64,000 nt of DNA from Emydura subglobosa (taxonomy: Eukaryota; Chordata; Testudines; Chelidae). The notes under the pieces are model-generated. The model saw only the letters and a program-made list of their open reading frames with translations. It ran no database searches and was not told the DNA's origin. This document shows, in pieces, positions 47,207-60,980 of the stretch (the stretch's first letter is position 1; each line of letters opens with the position of its first letter). The stretch covers positions 21,760,654-21,824,653 of the forward strand of contig ML679970.1 of the NCBI GenBank assembly GCA_007922225.1, given 5' to 3'. The position numbers and the translations under genes are program-made.

Positions 47207-50200
47207 AACTAGTCAGGTGTACCAGGACTCCTTATTGCAGGGCAGCTTTTCCAGGGAGATGAGACAAAAGTGAGTTTCTTTCCCTAGTTCTAAATTCAAT
47301 GTCACCTTTAACTGAAAGGACCAAGTGGGGAGAAGAGTCTATTCCCACATTAGCTTGGAGTGGAATATCAATTTGAGAGTTGTCTCGCCACACCATCTTC
47401 TTCTCTGCCTTTTTGGGAATGTAATACTGTAAAAGATTGTGACTTGCTGACTGGAGAGCCCTGCTCCAAGTACAAAGGAACTGGTGACCCAAATTCTCAA
47501 TATGTATTCTGACTATTAACCTGATCCTGAACAAGTAATAAGCAATGCGTGATGTAGGTGGCTATTGTATATATTGTAACTTTGCCTTATGTTTTTAAAA
47601 AGATTAAAGCCTCTAAAACTGAAATACAGATAGTAACGTTAGTATCTGTTAACTAAAAACATGGTCTAGTAAACCTCATGGCAAGTGTTCTTCCCCCTCC
47701 TATAAGAGGCAACTAGATACCTTGGGACCAAAGAGGCTTTAAAGCATCCCTAGGGAACACAGGAGGCCTCAGTTGAGCAGGCTATTAACCAAAGCAGTCC
47801 CTGGCACTTCAGTGTAGTCTGTCCCCTATGGAGCTACAATACACCAGCACAGGAAATAGCTGTTTTATGGCTTCCTTGGAAAAGTTTGAACACAGTAAGT
47901 TACATCCCCATTTTACAGTCTTGTCCCTCACCTCCCACTTTAAAGTTCAAAGGTAACTTAGTGACGGCTGGTTGTTTCCCATGAGAGCTTTGCTCTTACA
48001 GCATGTGTCTCAGCTAAGAATTAGGAAGGCCAAATGGCAACAAAAACTAAAAGGTTCCCAAATGCCAGAATGACCTCTACATTGCTTAATAAGAGTGTTT
48101 ATTCACACTGTAGGTCAAGATAATTATGAGGCAGCAAGTAGACTACTGCGGAGATAAATGAGCCTATTCAGATATGGTTCAGGCTAATATCTTCTATGCA
48201 GCAGATGCCAAGTCCTAAAGCCATAGTGGATGGATTTTTTGAAGCCAAAACCAACATGTTGGAAATAATCAGCGATTACTGTTTGGGGAAATCCTTGGCT
48301 ACAATGTACACTTCGATTCAGTTTTTCCATTTGGAGTCACTGTACTAACACAGGACTCGCAGGGGGGGGTGGAAATTCCCATTCATGCAGCCCTGCACAG
48401 TTCAACCAAACTCTGATTTGTACTAAACTGTTTTAAAGCAAGGGGAGTTCAGTTTTTGGTGTTCATAATCTGACATGATTGACTCTTCAGGCTACCAGTT
48501 AGAAGATGCAGTTAAAGTAGCTATTTAAAGAAGTCAAGTGAATTTGAAAGATGTGGCATTTTGAAGAAACCAAAGGTCTTGATGCTTTATCTCAAGCTGT
48601 CTGCATTGATTCCTAATCAAGTTTCTACTGTGGCATTGATAGACCTATAGTGGGTGTAATTTTGTGGCAACAGGTTGTCCAGGAAATGTTAGGATAACAC
48701 CAAATGGCAAGATTTAATGGGGGGTAAAGACATGCTACACCCACCACTCAAGTTTCATGTAATGTGATGTTCTGTCAGATATCAATATGATACAGTTTCA
48801 AAAAAGTTAATGGAAATTCAGCTATCCTGATCCCATCACTCCCTTGGACAGGGTGACAGGAGGAAGGCAATAGATTTTATATGGCACGTAAACATCCTAG
48901 TTGCTTTATGAAGTTTATTTCTGTAATGCTTCTCATTGGAAGAGCTTGACCAATGAAGTAGACAAACCAGGCTAGCCTTTAGATATAGCAGAATTCAAGT
49001 TACCTTAGGCAGTCATGCAAAACTGACAAGTGCTAATGGTGTTACTGGTTTATTGATCCTATAATGGCAGGTGAACACCATATTCCAATGTATTATGATT
49101 CTGGGTTTCTGATCTGGATAGGCACTGCATGTGTCTGGAAGCCAGCACTGTAGTAGAGTTTAAGAGTAGAGTTTAAGCTACATACACCACTGCTACATGA
49201 ACTCCAGTCATGGGGAGGATATGCCCAATTTGCATAAATCAAGTCCTTTCCTGAAAGCATTCCTTCCACCAAATAAGATTCACACCAGTTGCATGGCAAT
49301 TGCAACAGCAAGCGAGTTTGATCTGTTAGACCTAAGGTTTGTATTTTGCCTGCATTCAAGTCATTATAGCACTGACTACATGGCTGGTGAATGAACCCCT
49401 GAGTCTTTTCACTCTACATTTAAAGAGAGAAATAGAAGGGGAGACCAGATCACTTTTTTGAAAGTCTGAAAAAAATCTTTGTATTTCTACCATGAAATAT
49501 TTGATACTTCCAATGTTTAAGCAAACTCTGAACTGAACTCTGGAGTTTTCCCCAGCATATCACAGATAATCTCAGCTGTCACTGTAAGAAAACACTGCTA
49601 GTATCACATCCTTTAAGAAGGCTGAACCTTAATTTAAAAAGGCAGAAAATCCACAGCATCCTCCTGCTGTTTAGGTATGGAGTGATTCCCCCTTCACCTC
49701 TAGACCCAAAGTAATTTTAAGCATGGTTCTGCACACTTGACCCTATAACCAAAGCAAGCAGAACACCACAGGAAGCAGCAATATTGCCATCGGCCCAGCA
49801 AGTTAAACACTGGTATTCTTCATTGCACAGTGGAGATTTAAGATGTGCATGTTTAGCACACTGTATGACAGTTACATTTATGTAATTTCAACTAGAAGTT
49901 GCTAACATAAGGAATAAATGTTGGCTTAAAGCCCAGATAACTTGTCTGATCATGGTGGCCACTGTCAGACAATCCCCTTTTGAGAAGCTTCCAAGACCAG
50001 GATAGCAGTGATGAATCTTATAGAATACTACATGGGTGGTCCCCAAGCACCTTAAGAAGAGCCATATGGGATTATTATAGCTCTGGGCACATTAGCCACA
50101 GCTGTTCAATGCTTATATGTGCAGGATAAATGGCCAAAGAACATTTTAGTTTAGACATTACAGTTTTATATATGGGATTTTATATTGCTAGAGAAAAAAG

Positions 50201-53200
50201 TCTTGTTCACCATATGGTGAGCTTTTTAAGCTAGTTCAATAAAATCAGAACTGGTTCAAAAAACAATCTTTGCACACAAAAAAAAGTTAAGTTTTTCAGC
50301 CAGGTCTAGCTGCTAGTGAGCAACTCCATTTGTTAACATTGATTTTAGACAGAGCTACATTGGGTTAGTTATTTGGCCATGCAGAAGATATACCATTTCA
50401 TTTCAAGTAATAGGTTTTTTGCACTTCTAGTATAAACAAACTTTCACTTTCTACAGGAAGCCAGACAGCCAAAATGCTCTGAAATCATTCTTCTGCCAAC
50501 CCATTGGTATTCAGCTGATTAGTCAACTTGTGGTGATAAGGAAGAAGAGCCTCCTAAGGGGGACTGTTCTGTAATCATGAGGTCAGAGTACTGGCCTGCT
50601 CCAGAGTGGAACAGGATTTAACTGCTAAACATTTAGCAATAATCCAGAGGAAATACCACCTCCACCCCCCCAGCACGTTACATGATCAGGCCAAAAGAAT
50701 AGAGAAGTTTAGCTTCTAAAGGCTGCACTTGGTATCACATTTGTGCCGTACTTATTTTGAGCAACCTGCCTTCTCCAAGCTCCATGAAGAGTTAGCATTA
50801 CAGCATTTACTAACAGATTAGGATGCAATTCACAGCCAATAATTCACTAGACATACCAGTCAGATTAGATTTTGATGCACACAAGCAGACGGTTTACTTT
50901 TACATACCAAGCATGTGTTTTAGTTATGTACTCCTGCTGCTCATGTGGGCATATTTGAATGTTGAGCAAGTAGCCTATATGCCACTTCTGTAGATTTGGT
51001 TTGCAATCAGATTCAAATGAGGATGAGAGAACTATAACCCACACTGCAGTAACCCAAGGAGCCATCATTTAGTTTGAAAACTAGCTAAATTGGGTACAAT
51101 GCTTTATTGCATAGACAAACATCTTAAAGTTTGCAACAGTATCCTATCTTCCAGGAAAGTCAAGGTCCTAACATGACTTGCGATCCAACTCTGCATCAGC
51201 AAGTTTCATCATGATTGGGAAGGAAGGTAGTCCAGAACCAAAGATGCAGTGTATGCACACGTATGCGTGTCCCTAGACCAGACCAAGCCTGAATTTCAAG
51301 GATGGCTATGCATATTTATAATGCATTTAATTCAGCTGTGTTTCACTCAGACAAAAGAAGATTCCAGAGATAAGATTTAAGGATCTTTGTGATTTAATCA
51401 CTGCATTAATATGGATTTGGTTTAAATGCTTCTCCCACAAGAAATTTTACATAAACCTGCAAGACTGAATAAAGCTAGCTGTGGCCAGCATAGGGCAGTC
51501 TACTTCCTTGGAGTCCACAAGTTTCAGCTTCGACTGTACATTATATGCTAATACAGACTTTAGAAGTTCACCCCAGTAAAGACTGGTTACTCCACTTTGA
51601 CACCAAGAATTTAGAGACTACACTTTTGAAAGCATTAAACAAAACAAAACACACTTGCCTGCACATGCAAGGCAGATTTAGCTAGGTGGAGACACCATCC
51701 ACATATGGTGCAAATATCCTTTAGCTGATGAACAGGGTGGTCTGTTTTAGGCTTGGGTATATGTTTCAGTCTGAATACTTTCTTTGTCCAATTGTAAGTT
51801 TCAGAAGCTTGTGATTTCTCTATAGCTCCAGTATGAAATATACCATAGCTTGTTAAAGCCTATATTTGTGTAATGAACTGGTTAATTAACATTAAATATT
51901 TAGGCTTCCTCTCCACTCCAGGCAATGTATTTTCAGCCAATAGTTGTGGAGGTTTAAATTAAGTAGTTTCCCTACACCCCATACAGTATGAAAACATGTT
52001 CTAAATGTGTAATTTCAGGCTCATTTATACTTTCTGCACCACAACATAGAAAGCACTCTTCTATTTTAAGATCCTGAGCTCCCTGCTCTACTGCAAGATG
52101 TTAGGCAAAGATTATAATGGCTTTGACTAATTAACATTTCACTTCACACTATTCTTAGTCAGGCTTCTTATAGAAGTCTACAGGAGCATGTATGAAAAGC
52201 TCAATGAAGACTGAAAGCAATGCTGAGGTTACCAAAAAACACCCCCTCCAAAAAAGAAACTTACAGCTTCCAACTCAAATCTGCTGCTTGATTAGTGTTT
52301 GCCAACTTCAAGCTTAAACTCATGGTTGGCTCTATATTTCTACAATGACAAAAGGAAGCTGGATTCCAATTATCTGTTGTATTCCAGATAGTTTACCTTC
52401 CAGAGCTAGTTACCCTCTTCAGCCTCTGTTAAGGCAGCAGTGTTGCCCAGGTACCACCAAGGGGATAGGTATGCCCATCCTCCAAGAATCCGACATGCAA
52501 GAAGAGAATGTGACGTGCAACTCTAAGTAGACAGACATTCAATATACAAGATTAGCAGTTAGACAGCTTTTCTGCTCTATTAACAGGACACATCTGAAAC
52601 ATGGATCCCTGTAATGTTTGGGGAGTAACTTTTCAAACTTGAACAGACCAAGTCTGTCGGAAAATTTGACACTAGTCCTGAATAGCAGTGGACTAGCATT
52701 AAGAGTAAATGCAAGTTAAATCCTCTATTAGCTGGGTCTATTGTAAAGACAATCAGGAGCTTACTAATGCCACAATGTACCAGCTGCCAACTTACCCTTC
52801 CATCTATAGTACCTGCTGGACTGACCTCAGCACATGCAATGTAGACAATGATTTCTAATGTCACTTTCAGCCCAGACTACTGGCCAATACAGCTTGCATT
52901 TCAGGTACAGACCATGACCAGGAAGAAGCAAGAGGCATAATCAGAGAACAGATTCTAGAGAGTCAGGGCATTGATATGACCAATAAAGTGATCCAAGCCA
53001 ATTTCTCTAGAGGCAGAAGATGAGTAGGCTGGAAACATCCCATCCAAAAATCCTGAACATCATTCCATTTTAGGAGCACTACCAGCCACACTGCTAAACT
53101 GGAGTCTCCCCTTTTAAAAGGTCCTTCATTTTATTCCAAACCTGCCACAGTATGATAGTAGCAGGGCCTGCTGGCAGCTCACTATCAACATCTATTGATT

Positions 53201-53820
53201 ACTTATGCAGGCTTTGCACACCTTTAAGGTTAGTTAGTGACAATAAATGCAGGCCAAGAGTTTAGTGAGGCACAACCCGACAGTCTAAACTAGATAAGGT
53301 GGTTGGTTTGTATTCACACTCAAGCTCTGATGGAGCCATGCGCACAGCCTCTTGAACTATTAAATGCATGTCTGATCTAATCTGTAGAGATTGATTAGCT
53401 TGTTCTCCTAATGAATATTTCTTCAGAAGTTAAGTGGGGCCAGAGAGGAAAGTGTGCTTAAAGCCATCCTCTTCTAAGCAGATGTACGGAAGTGAAAAAA
53501 GATTATGTATGAGCTTCCCAAATTGGAGTGTTCTTTTAAAGCCTAGGCATTCATTTGATTTGCTATGCCATGGTTTGCATCAGGAAGCTTTTAAGCACCT
53601 TTAGACCCTGCTCACTGGTCTTAACACAGCACCTCCGTCAGCTGTCCGAGTGTCCAGATTACACAATAAGTGAATAAAAAGGGGTAGCAGTGAAGAGTGC
53701 TCATGAGAACTTTTACACTAGCTAGATACAGAAGGCATGTGTGCGCCTGTCTGTGGAATGGCAGATGTCCACAAGTCATTCGTTTGTTTAGCAATGCTTG
53801 TGTAATATTAACCTAGCAAA

Positions 53821-54070
53821 GGCCATGTCTACACAGAGCACTGCAGCTGCATAGTGTCTGGTAAAGATGCTCTATGCTGACAAGAGCTTTCCTGCTGGCA
53901 TAACATCTCTGCAGATGACCGATGCTAGGTCAGTGGAAGAAACTCCTGCCAACAAAGCATTTGTGTGTACAGTGCTAATGTCAGTCTAACTTATGCTGCT
54001 CAGGGGGTGGTTTAGTCACACCCCGGAACGACTAAGTTATGCCGACAGGCTACAATCTATGCTACAGCCT
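53821..54070. mobile_element. TGTCTACAC-end dispersed element, copy 3
   Basis: The left end is GGCCATGTCTACACAGAGCA. The interior includes GCTAGGTCAGTGGAAGAAAC and CTAAGTTATGCCGACAGGC, words shared with the copies at 28632 and 57950. The right end, near ACAATCTATGCTACAGCC, is diverged, so the limit is approximate. Confidence 0.6.
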
Positions 54071-55283
54071 AGGATCAAACCAGTCAGGGTTGAGTCTTAC
54101 AAGCTTAGTGTGTAGTAGAGAAAAAAATGAGGAGATTTAGAGTCCTCTTTCCCTGTGTATACAGGGAAATAGGCTGGACTACAAGAGCATTTAGAGGGCC
54201 GGTGTCTACAGCTTCCTGCCTTCAAGTAAGCAAGCTAATTTGGGTATGGATCAGGTCCATTTCTGTAGACTGTCGAAGCCCTTAAACCGTGTGCTGTAAA
54301 GCAATGTGTACAAGATGCGTATCTCTAGGAGCTGGAGTATCTGCAGGCCATCAGTTAATGGCCTGTGCTGGCACTCCCTTGTTAGTCTGCTTTCAAGCCA
54401 TCAGGTTGTGATGTTCTAAAGTTTCTATTCATTAAGGTTTTATGAAGTGAGAGCCACTATAGCTGCGATTTCACCATTTCAATTTAATAGTTTGTCAGAG
54501 TTTCTTCTGCATCCAGTTATGATGCTGGGTTGACAGAGGAGAAGCTAGCTAGGCCAACAATTTTCAGAATTTAGGACTATGGAGTTCTTTTCCCCCAGTT
54601 GTCTGGGCCCTGTGTCAGCCTTAAGACTACTAGTACCAGCCACATGACATCCCACTTTTAATCTCTACTTTTGGTCACTGGGTAAAATGTGCAGTTTTAT
54701 GAAGAGTTGCAATTGCCACTGCCTCTTCCTCCCCCCCCCCCCAAAGAGAGGTCTATAGCTAGCAGAGAATTTGTAATTTACCTGATTTTAGAGTTTGGCT
54801 TATGGTATTGGGCATGAAAATGAGATAACAGTAGTATGGTAGTGTCAGGAGTTTTACCACTTCAACTGCTTTCAGGTGGCAGCACAACTCCATGACCGCC
54901 CTGGCTTCCACTTGCTAGGAGTGCCATACTGAACCAGGTTCTCCTTGTGCTAGGTGCGAATTTCTGCATAAGGGTAATTCTCCTAGAAAAGGGGTTACTT
55001 TAGGTAACAAAGCATCTTCAGGATAAAAGTTAAGTGGCTGGTTTAATTTTGTACCAATTTCTATCACTGCTAGAAGATTAGTTTAAGCCTTGTTTGTAGC
55101 CCTTTAAAATAGCCTTAGAAATATGAATGTAGGTTTCTTCTCAGAAGTAGGCTACAAAGCAAAAGCAGCTGACAGTCACAGAGCAGTGTTCTGGTTAGTC
55201 TGAAGTAGTCTGACTAGGGCTCTTAAAGTAGGTGCTAGAGTACAAATAGCAAGGCTTATGATACCCTGTGCTATTCAAGGTAT

Positions 55284-55556
55284 GTTGTGTCTACAATGCA
55301 CTTGAAAATCTGTGGCTGGCCAGTGCTAGCTGACTCCAGCTTGTGGGGCTTAGGCTAAAAAAGCTGTTTAATTGCAGTGTAAATGTTTGGGCTTGAGGCT
55401 GGAGCCTGAGCTCTGGGACCCTGTGAAGTGGGAGGATCCCATAGTCCAGGCTCCAGCCTGAGCCTGAATGTCTGCACCTCAAAATTAAAAGCACCACCTT
55501 AGCCTGAGTCAGCTGGCATAGGACAGCCACAAGCACTTAACAGCCGTGTAGACATC
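55284..55556. mobile_element. TGTCTACA-end dispersed element, GGAGCCTGAGCTC type
   Basis: Left GTTGTGTCTACAATGCA and right GCCGTGTAGACATCCCC are short inverted ends. The interior has GGCTTGAGGCTGGAGCCTGA and, further right, CCAGGCTCCAGCCTGAGCCT, so it can fold back on itself. I recall similar elements from turtle genomes. Confidence 0.6.
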
Positions 55557-56747
55557 CCCACTGTGTGCCCTATCCCATCTTTACTAGCACTCTGAGGTCC
55601 TGTATCTTAGCCTCAAAATTAAGCTGCAAATTAGTCAAGTTAAGTATTTCATATTTCAGTTGCTGATGTCAGTCCTTGAATCATGTATGCATGGCGCAAT
55701 TGGTAGCTTTTAAGGAAGATTAACATTTAAACCTCAATAAATCACTGTTGAGACAAGTGAACTTATCTAAATCAGTGTGTTTGTATATTATATAAAAACC
55801 AGGGTGTGAATGTTAGTCACAAATTAGCAGAGAGGGTGGCTTCATTGTCAGCTATGTCAATTGCATATAAAGAGCCCATAAATTAAACACAGTTAGGTGT
55901 TCACACCCCATCTAGGTTCAAAAGAACAGTTTGAGTTTACTGCAGCATGAGAGCTGGAAACTGTTCTGACAGCCTGTGGCAGCCACCACCCAACCTGCCC
56001 ATACACATGCAGTACACAGTAGTACGCCACTGATCCCATGCAACTGTTGCAAGTTAAAAGGTGCTACTAAATACAGATTAAAAAAAAGTTACAAGCCTAG
56101 ACCAATTTGCTCTAGTTATTCACAGGTGGTGTATGCTGGAATGCAGCTTATCAGTGCATTCTTGGAGTGACTGAGGCAGTTTAGTCAGTGAAAAGGGTGT
56201 GACAGGAAGTGGTTTTTAGAAGTAATCCACCCATGGCAGCAAGAGCTCTACTTGCCAGTTTTCCTCCCAGTACACAGCAGAAAAGTCAGCAGAGGGACTT
56301 GGGAAACAGCTACAGCTGTTAGTTCCTACAGACAGGAGCTTAAATGGCATGCGCTTCTAGTCAACATGCAGCTGAAGGGCCATTTGTTGCTCCAAGGGTG
56401 TTACCAAAACCAGCACTAGATGTCAGAGCTGGCTGACACAGTGAGCACACCACTGTTACCAGAAACCTGTAGTTGAAAGAGCCAGCCACTTTTGCTTCTA
56501 CTTTGAAGACAAGCAGCAAACAGTGGAGCTGACTGCCTGGGATAACCAGTTTGCCCTCTGCCCTCAGTCCCACTGGTTCAGTATAGCATTGGATTTACAC
56601 TGTTTCCATCAGAAGCTTCATGGTTCACTGATGCACCATGGTTCAGTGAGACCCTAGTAGCCCATGTGCGCCCCAGGATATCAGTTGTTTAAGAGTTGCT
56701 TAAGGATTTCCACCCTGGATGTCAAAAAGTTTAATACACATTTAGGG

Positions 56748-56962
56748 CAGGGCTCATACCCTGGGCACCATGGCACCTAGAAATTTAAGTCTGGTGCCTA
56801 GTTTTTTTTCCCCCAGTTGGGAGGGGTGGGGGTGTGGCAGCAGCGCACAGCAGGGAGCAGCTGCCACACTCTGGCCAGGGTGCCCTGGCGCTGGGCCCAC
56901 ATTGTCTGGCTCCTTAATTTTTGTGCTGGCTCCTAGCTCTGAAGCAAGTTTCTCAAGCCCTG
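56748..56962. mobile_element. Non-autonomous hAT-like element, family C
   Basis: This 215-bp element has ends CAGGGCTCATAC and the complement of TTTCTCAAGCCCTG. The flanks ATTTAGGG (56740-56747) and GTTTAGGG (56963-56970) match at 7 of 8 bases. Subterminal GGTGCCTAG-like and GGCTCCTAG-like motifs recur near both ends. No coding capacity is evident. Confidence 0.75.
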
Positions 56963-57949
56963 GTTTAGGGTATTTAAAATGAAGTTTGAAACTGACAAAC
57001 TGTACTAAGGCCTCCATTCACTATTAAGATAGTTCAAAATTAAAATACTTCCAGTATATTTAAAACCTCTGATGCAAACAAAGAAACTACTGAGCTGGTT
57101 GTGTAAGTCACTAGCTAAGCACCTGGAAGTTTGAGTCTCAAGTGCTAAGCACTGAGCCAGCCTTTGACAGCACTAGCTTAGATTGTCATTTCTTACTACT
57201 CAGTTCAGTTGAATGGCTACTTCATTCAAAGTACAGAAGCCAATTTTCCTTTTCCCATCTATGATTAGAAAAGTCAGGATGAGAACTACTGGTTCTAAAA
57301 CCTTGAAGGATATGGTGACCAGAAACCGTTCTTTTCACTAGCTATAATTAAGACTTAAAGCATTAAATGCAAGACGACGTTACATAAGTTTAAAATCCAG
57401 CAGGTTTAAGCTAAAAAACTTGAAGTCCTGTTTGCACAGGGTAAGTAAATGCCTATCAACATCCAAATGCAGCTTGATAGCCATCATGAGTGGAAGACTT
57501 TAGAAGAATTCTTCCATTTATATCGTGTGTAGAGATTAGGTCAGCTTCACTATCTCAGGGTGTGAATTTCATACCCCTGGAGCAATGTTGCAAGTCAACT
57601 TAAGTTTTAGGTGAAAGTATATCCTCCAGTTTATCAAAAATTAGAACCAAGTTACTCACTCGGAGAAAAAGAGATGCAAAACAAGATTTAAATGTTTTCT
57701 GCTTGCTGATTTAATCACTCTAATCTATTGCCACTTCCACCCAGCCTATGAAGGAAAAACTGTTTTAGCTTTGCAGCTCCTTGGGTAGGTAAGAAATGGT
57801 TCTTCAGTTACTACTTCAGGGCACTGCACAAAACAAACCACACAAATACACTTACCGTTTCTAATCACTAACCCGGTTTGAAGTTTTAATTTAGTGCTCT
57901 ATACAGAGGGCAGTTCCTTCCTATTAGGAGCTGTTGGATACTTATATAC

Positions 57950-58226
57950 TGGTCTACACTACATACTTCAGTATAACTACATAACAGTGATGTGAAAAGT
58001 TGTTATTCTGATCTTAACCCCCTGTGTAGGCAGCACTAGGTCAGTGGGAGAGCTTCTCCCACTGACATCATTGGCTAAGGCCACCTCCACAAGAGGTGGA
58101 AACAGAGCTCTCTCCCATCAGCTTAGTGCAAGTCTACACTTCCAACTTATAGCGGCACAGCTGTATTGCTACACATCCCTGAGCAACAAAGTCTTGCTGG
58201 CATGAGTGCTAGTGTAGACAACGCCT
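57950..58226. mobile_element. TGTCTACAC-end dispersed element, copy 4
   Basis: The left end TGGTCTACACTACAT and the right end GCTAGTGTAGACAACGCC are inverted. The interior CACTAGGTCAGTGGGAGAGC and TCTCCCACTGACATC resembles copy 1 at 28632. A further GTGAGTGTAGAACTGCC at about 58250-58267 may be part of a second, nested or adjacent copy. Confidence 0.62.
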
Positions 58227-59689
58227 TAGTCTTCAGCTGTGCTGATGTAAGTGAGTGTAGAACTGCCCTAAGCAAATAAAGAATATCTGCCTGTATAGGA
58301 AAGTAATTGTGCTTCCTTTACCACCCCCGGCAGACTGCAAAGAAATATTGAATTGGCTACAGGGTAGCCATTTAAATATTTTTTAATACTCCAGGTGTCT
58401 TCAAAAAAAGATGTTATACAATTCTCAAGTGGGACTGCACTTTTCAATCTTTTCTACAAGAGCTCTGTTATTTACCTGGAGACCCAGCAAGAGCCCCACA
58501 ATAGGATTGTTCAATTTAACGGATCCCCAAATTAGTGTTTGGGTAAGAAAGTTTCTGAAGCAGCTTCGCGCTAGTCTACACCTGCAGGACTGTTCAAAAG
58601 GGGTCAGAGCTCCTCAATGAAGTGGAGTATGGTCCATTTTACCAATTAAAATTTGGCTACTACTAGCAAGCAAACATCTGCATTCCCAAAGCAAGTTAGA
58701 TTTAGAAAAACTTCTTGTGCACGTGTGACTATTGTGTGTTAATACTGTAATGCATAAGTTGTCCAAGATGAACTCATGCATTGAAGTATCTAGCATGTTA
58801 GTCTTCTGTATGTACTGCATAGCACCAATACGCTTTACACTAGTGTAGATCAAACTAGGAATAGTGTTCAGAAGAGACTAATTCTCTTGCACGACACAGA
58901 ATGTCTTCTGTATAAGTGTTATGTTGGAGAGATGCTGAGAAACAGCAACAGTTTGCCAGGTCTAAATAGTTGACCTTAGTGTCAAATTTAGAGTGCCATT
59001 AGGCTATGACGGCCATTAGCTGTTCATGCACTGCACTAGAAATCTTCCTTCTGACTTAACATAGCAGATACAAAAAGAATCCCTTTCAAGTATCCTAAGC
59101 CATAGGGATAAAATGGCATTATACCCCAAGTAGTTTGTATAGTAGATTTGAGGAATTGCTCCTTGCTTGCAAGAAGCCAGGAAGAGTGGAGCAGTGTCCT
59201 CTTTTTTGCTTGTCAAACAGCAAGATTTAGACATTAAAAGGTCCCCATATTAAATCTTAGCAATACAAGCAAGGCTTAAGAGACTTACTCTAGCATTAGC
59301 ATTCTGAATCAAGACTTGCAGCTGTGCTAGAGTTGCAGTTTTAACTCTTAGTTGCCAATGAGTCATTAGATATCACTTGAAAGACACTGATCTGAAGCAG
59401 GACTTGTACACTGACCTAGTCTAAGCTCTTTGTTACAAGATGGTTGAAAAGAAAAATCAATAAGATCACATACAAAGTACTATACTTGAACAATCAATAA
59501 TTGTACAAATACAAAATGGGAAATGACTGCCTAACTAAGAAAAGGTACAGCAGTAAAGAGTGAGGGTTATAGTGGATCAAACTAAATAAATCAATGTAAT
59601 ACTGTTGCAAAAAAGCACAAATATTCTGGGCTGTAACAAGTGTGTTGCAAGCAAGACATTAGAAGTAATTCTTCTACTCTAGGCAGCAC

Positions 59690-60175
59690 TGATAAGGCTG
59701 CAACTGGAGTACTGTGTCCATTTCTGGGCACCAAACTTTGGTAAAGATGGACATACTGGAGAGCAACAAAAAATGATTAAAGGTCTAGAAAACATGACCT
59801 ATGAGAAAAGATTGAAAGAACAGGTTTGTTTAGTCTTGAGAAGAGAGGACTGAGGAGGGACAAGTCTTCAAGTACATAGAAGGTTGTTAAAGTGAAAGGA
59901 GACATTGTTCTTTAACCACTGAAGTAAGCAGTAATGGGCTTAAATTGCAGCAAGGGAGATTTAGAGGAGACATTAGGAAAAAACTTCCTAGCTATCAGAG
60001 GAGTTAAAGCACTGGAACAAAATTATCTAGAACATTTTGGAATCGGTCACTGGAGGTTGACTAAGAGGTTAGACAAGCCTAACAGGTATGGTCTAGGTAT
60101 TTAGTCCTGATTCAGAGCAATTACTTGAACTAGACAAGATGATCAGTGTTCCTTCCAGTCCTGCATTTCTATGCC
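59690..60175 (+). mobile_element. CR1 LINE, 3' fragment
   Basis: On the + strand the segment GGAGTACTGTGTCCATTTCT, then GGCACCAAACTTTGGTAAAG, AATGATTAAAGGTCTAGAAA, CATGACCTATGAGAAAAGAT and TTCCTTCCAGTCCTGCATTT, then CTATG, follows the 3' part of the sauropsid CR1 consensus as I know it. This includes the CCTTCCAGTCC...TTCTATG end. It is antisense to FLNB, 5'-truncated and carries only the 3' end of ORF2, already degraded. Confidence 0.85.
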
Positions 60176-60799
60176 TGAATAAAATTATCCATTATGTTTT
60201 TAAAAATCAGTAACTGCTGCACAAAGCTGCCAAGAAACAATTGCTTAATACTGTATTTTCTATGGTTGCAAGAGGCTGTTTCATATACATCAAGTTTAAA
60301 GGAAAGAATGGTTTTCAGTGTCTGTAGTCACCTCACATTCAGGGCACCATTACTCTGTTAAGCCTGAAAATCCAAACTATCTCCTGAGAAGGCTTGTCAC
60401 AGCTTTCAGCCTGCAGACACCGCTCCAGGAAAGCACTCCAGAGCCCCATGGTCACAAGCAGGGGCTAAGGAAGCTCAGCTCTTCCTATATTGAAAGACAA
60501 GCAGTCTTTCACCTTGGTTTCAAGACCAGGCAGACAGCTTTTTCCTAATAAAAGATTTGGAACATCTTATAGCATGAGTTAAGAAGACCCCACACTTGAC
60601 TTTGCACCAACAGATATTCTGCCCTGGAGAAGTCTAAGCAATTGTTTTTATAGGATGGAGACAAGTAGACAGGATCCATCCCTATTTTTACCTACTGCAT
60701 GTGAAGACATCAGCAGTTTTGTCTACATTCTTTTGTTATTCCAGTTCTTCCCCTTGCTGTAGCCCATCCCTAGGAAATGGGCTTGACATCACTCTAGAG

Positions 60800-60980
60800 C
60801 AGTGGTTCTTAACCTTTCCAAACTACTGTACCCCTGAAGCCTGAGTCCCACCCCCACGGGGCTGAGGCATGTAACTTAGTTTCATGGCACCCTGTGGCTC
60901 TAGGCAATTGCCTTTCTTGCCACCCCCAATACCAGCTCTGCACTTGCGACCCCTCTAAACCCCCAGGTTAAGAAACACTG
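60800..60980. mobile_element. Non-autonomous hAT-like element, family D, 181 bp
   Basis: The ends CAGTGGTTCTTAACCT and GGTTAAGAAACACTG are inverted. Both flanks are CTCTAGAG (60792-60799 and 60981-60988), an exact 8-bp target duplication that is itself a palindrome. The interior includes TACCCCTGAAGCCTGAGTCC and has no coding capacity. Confidence 0.85.
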
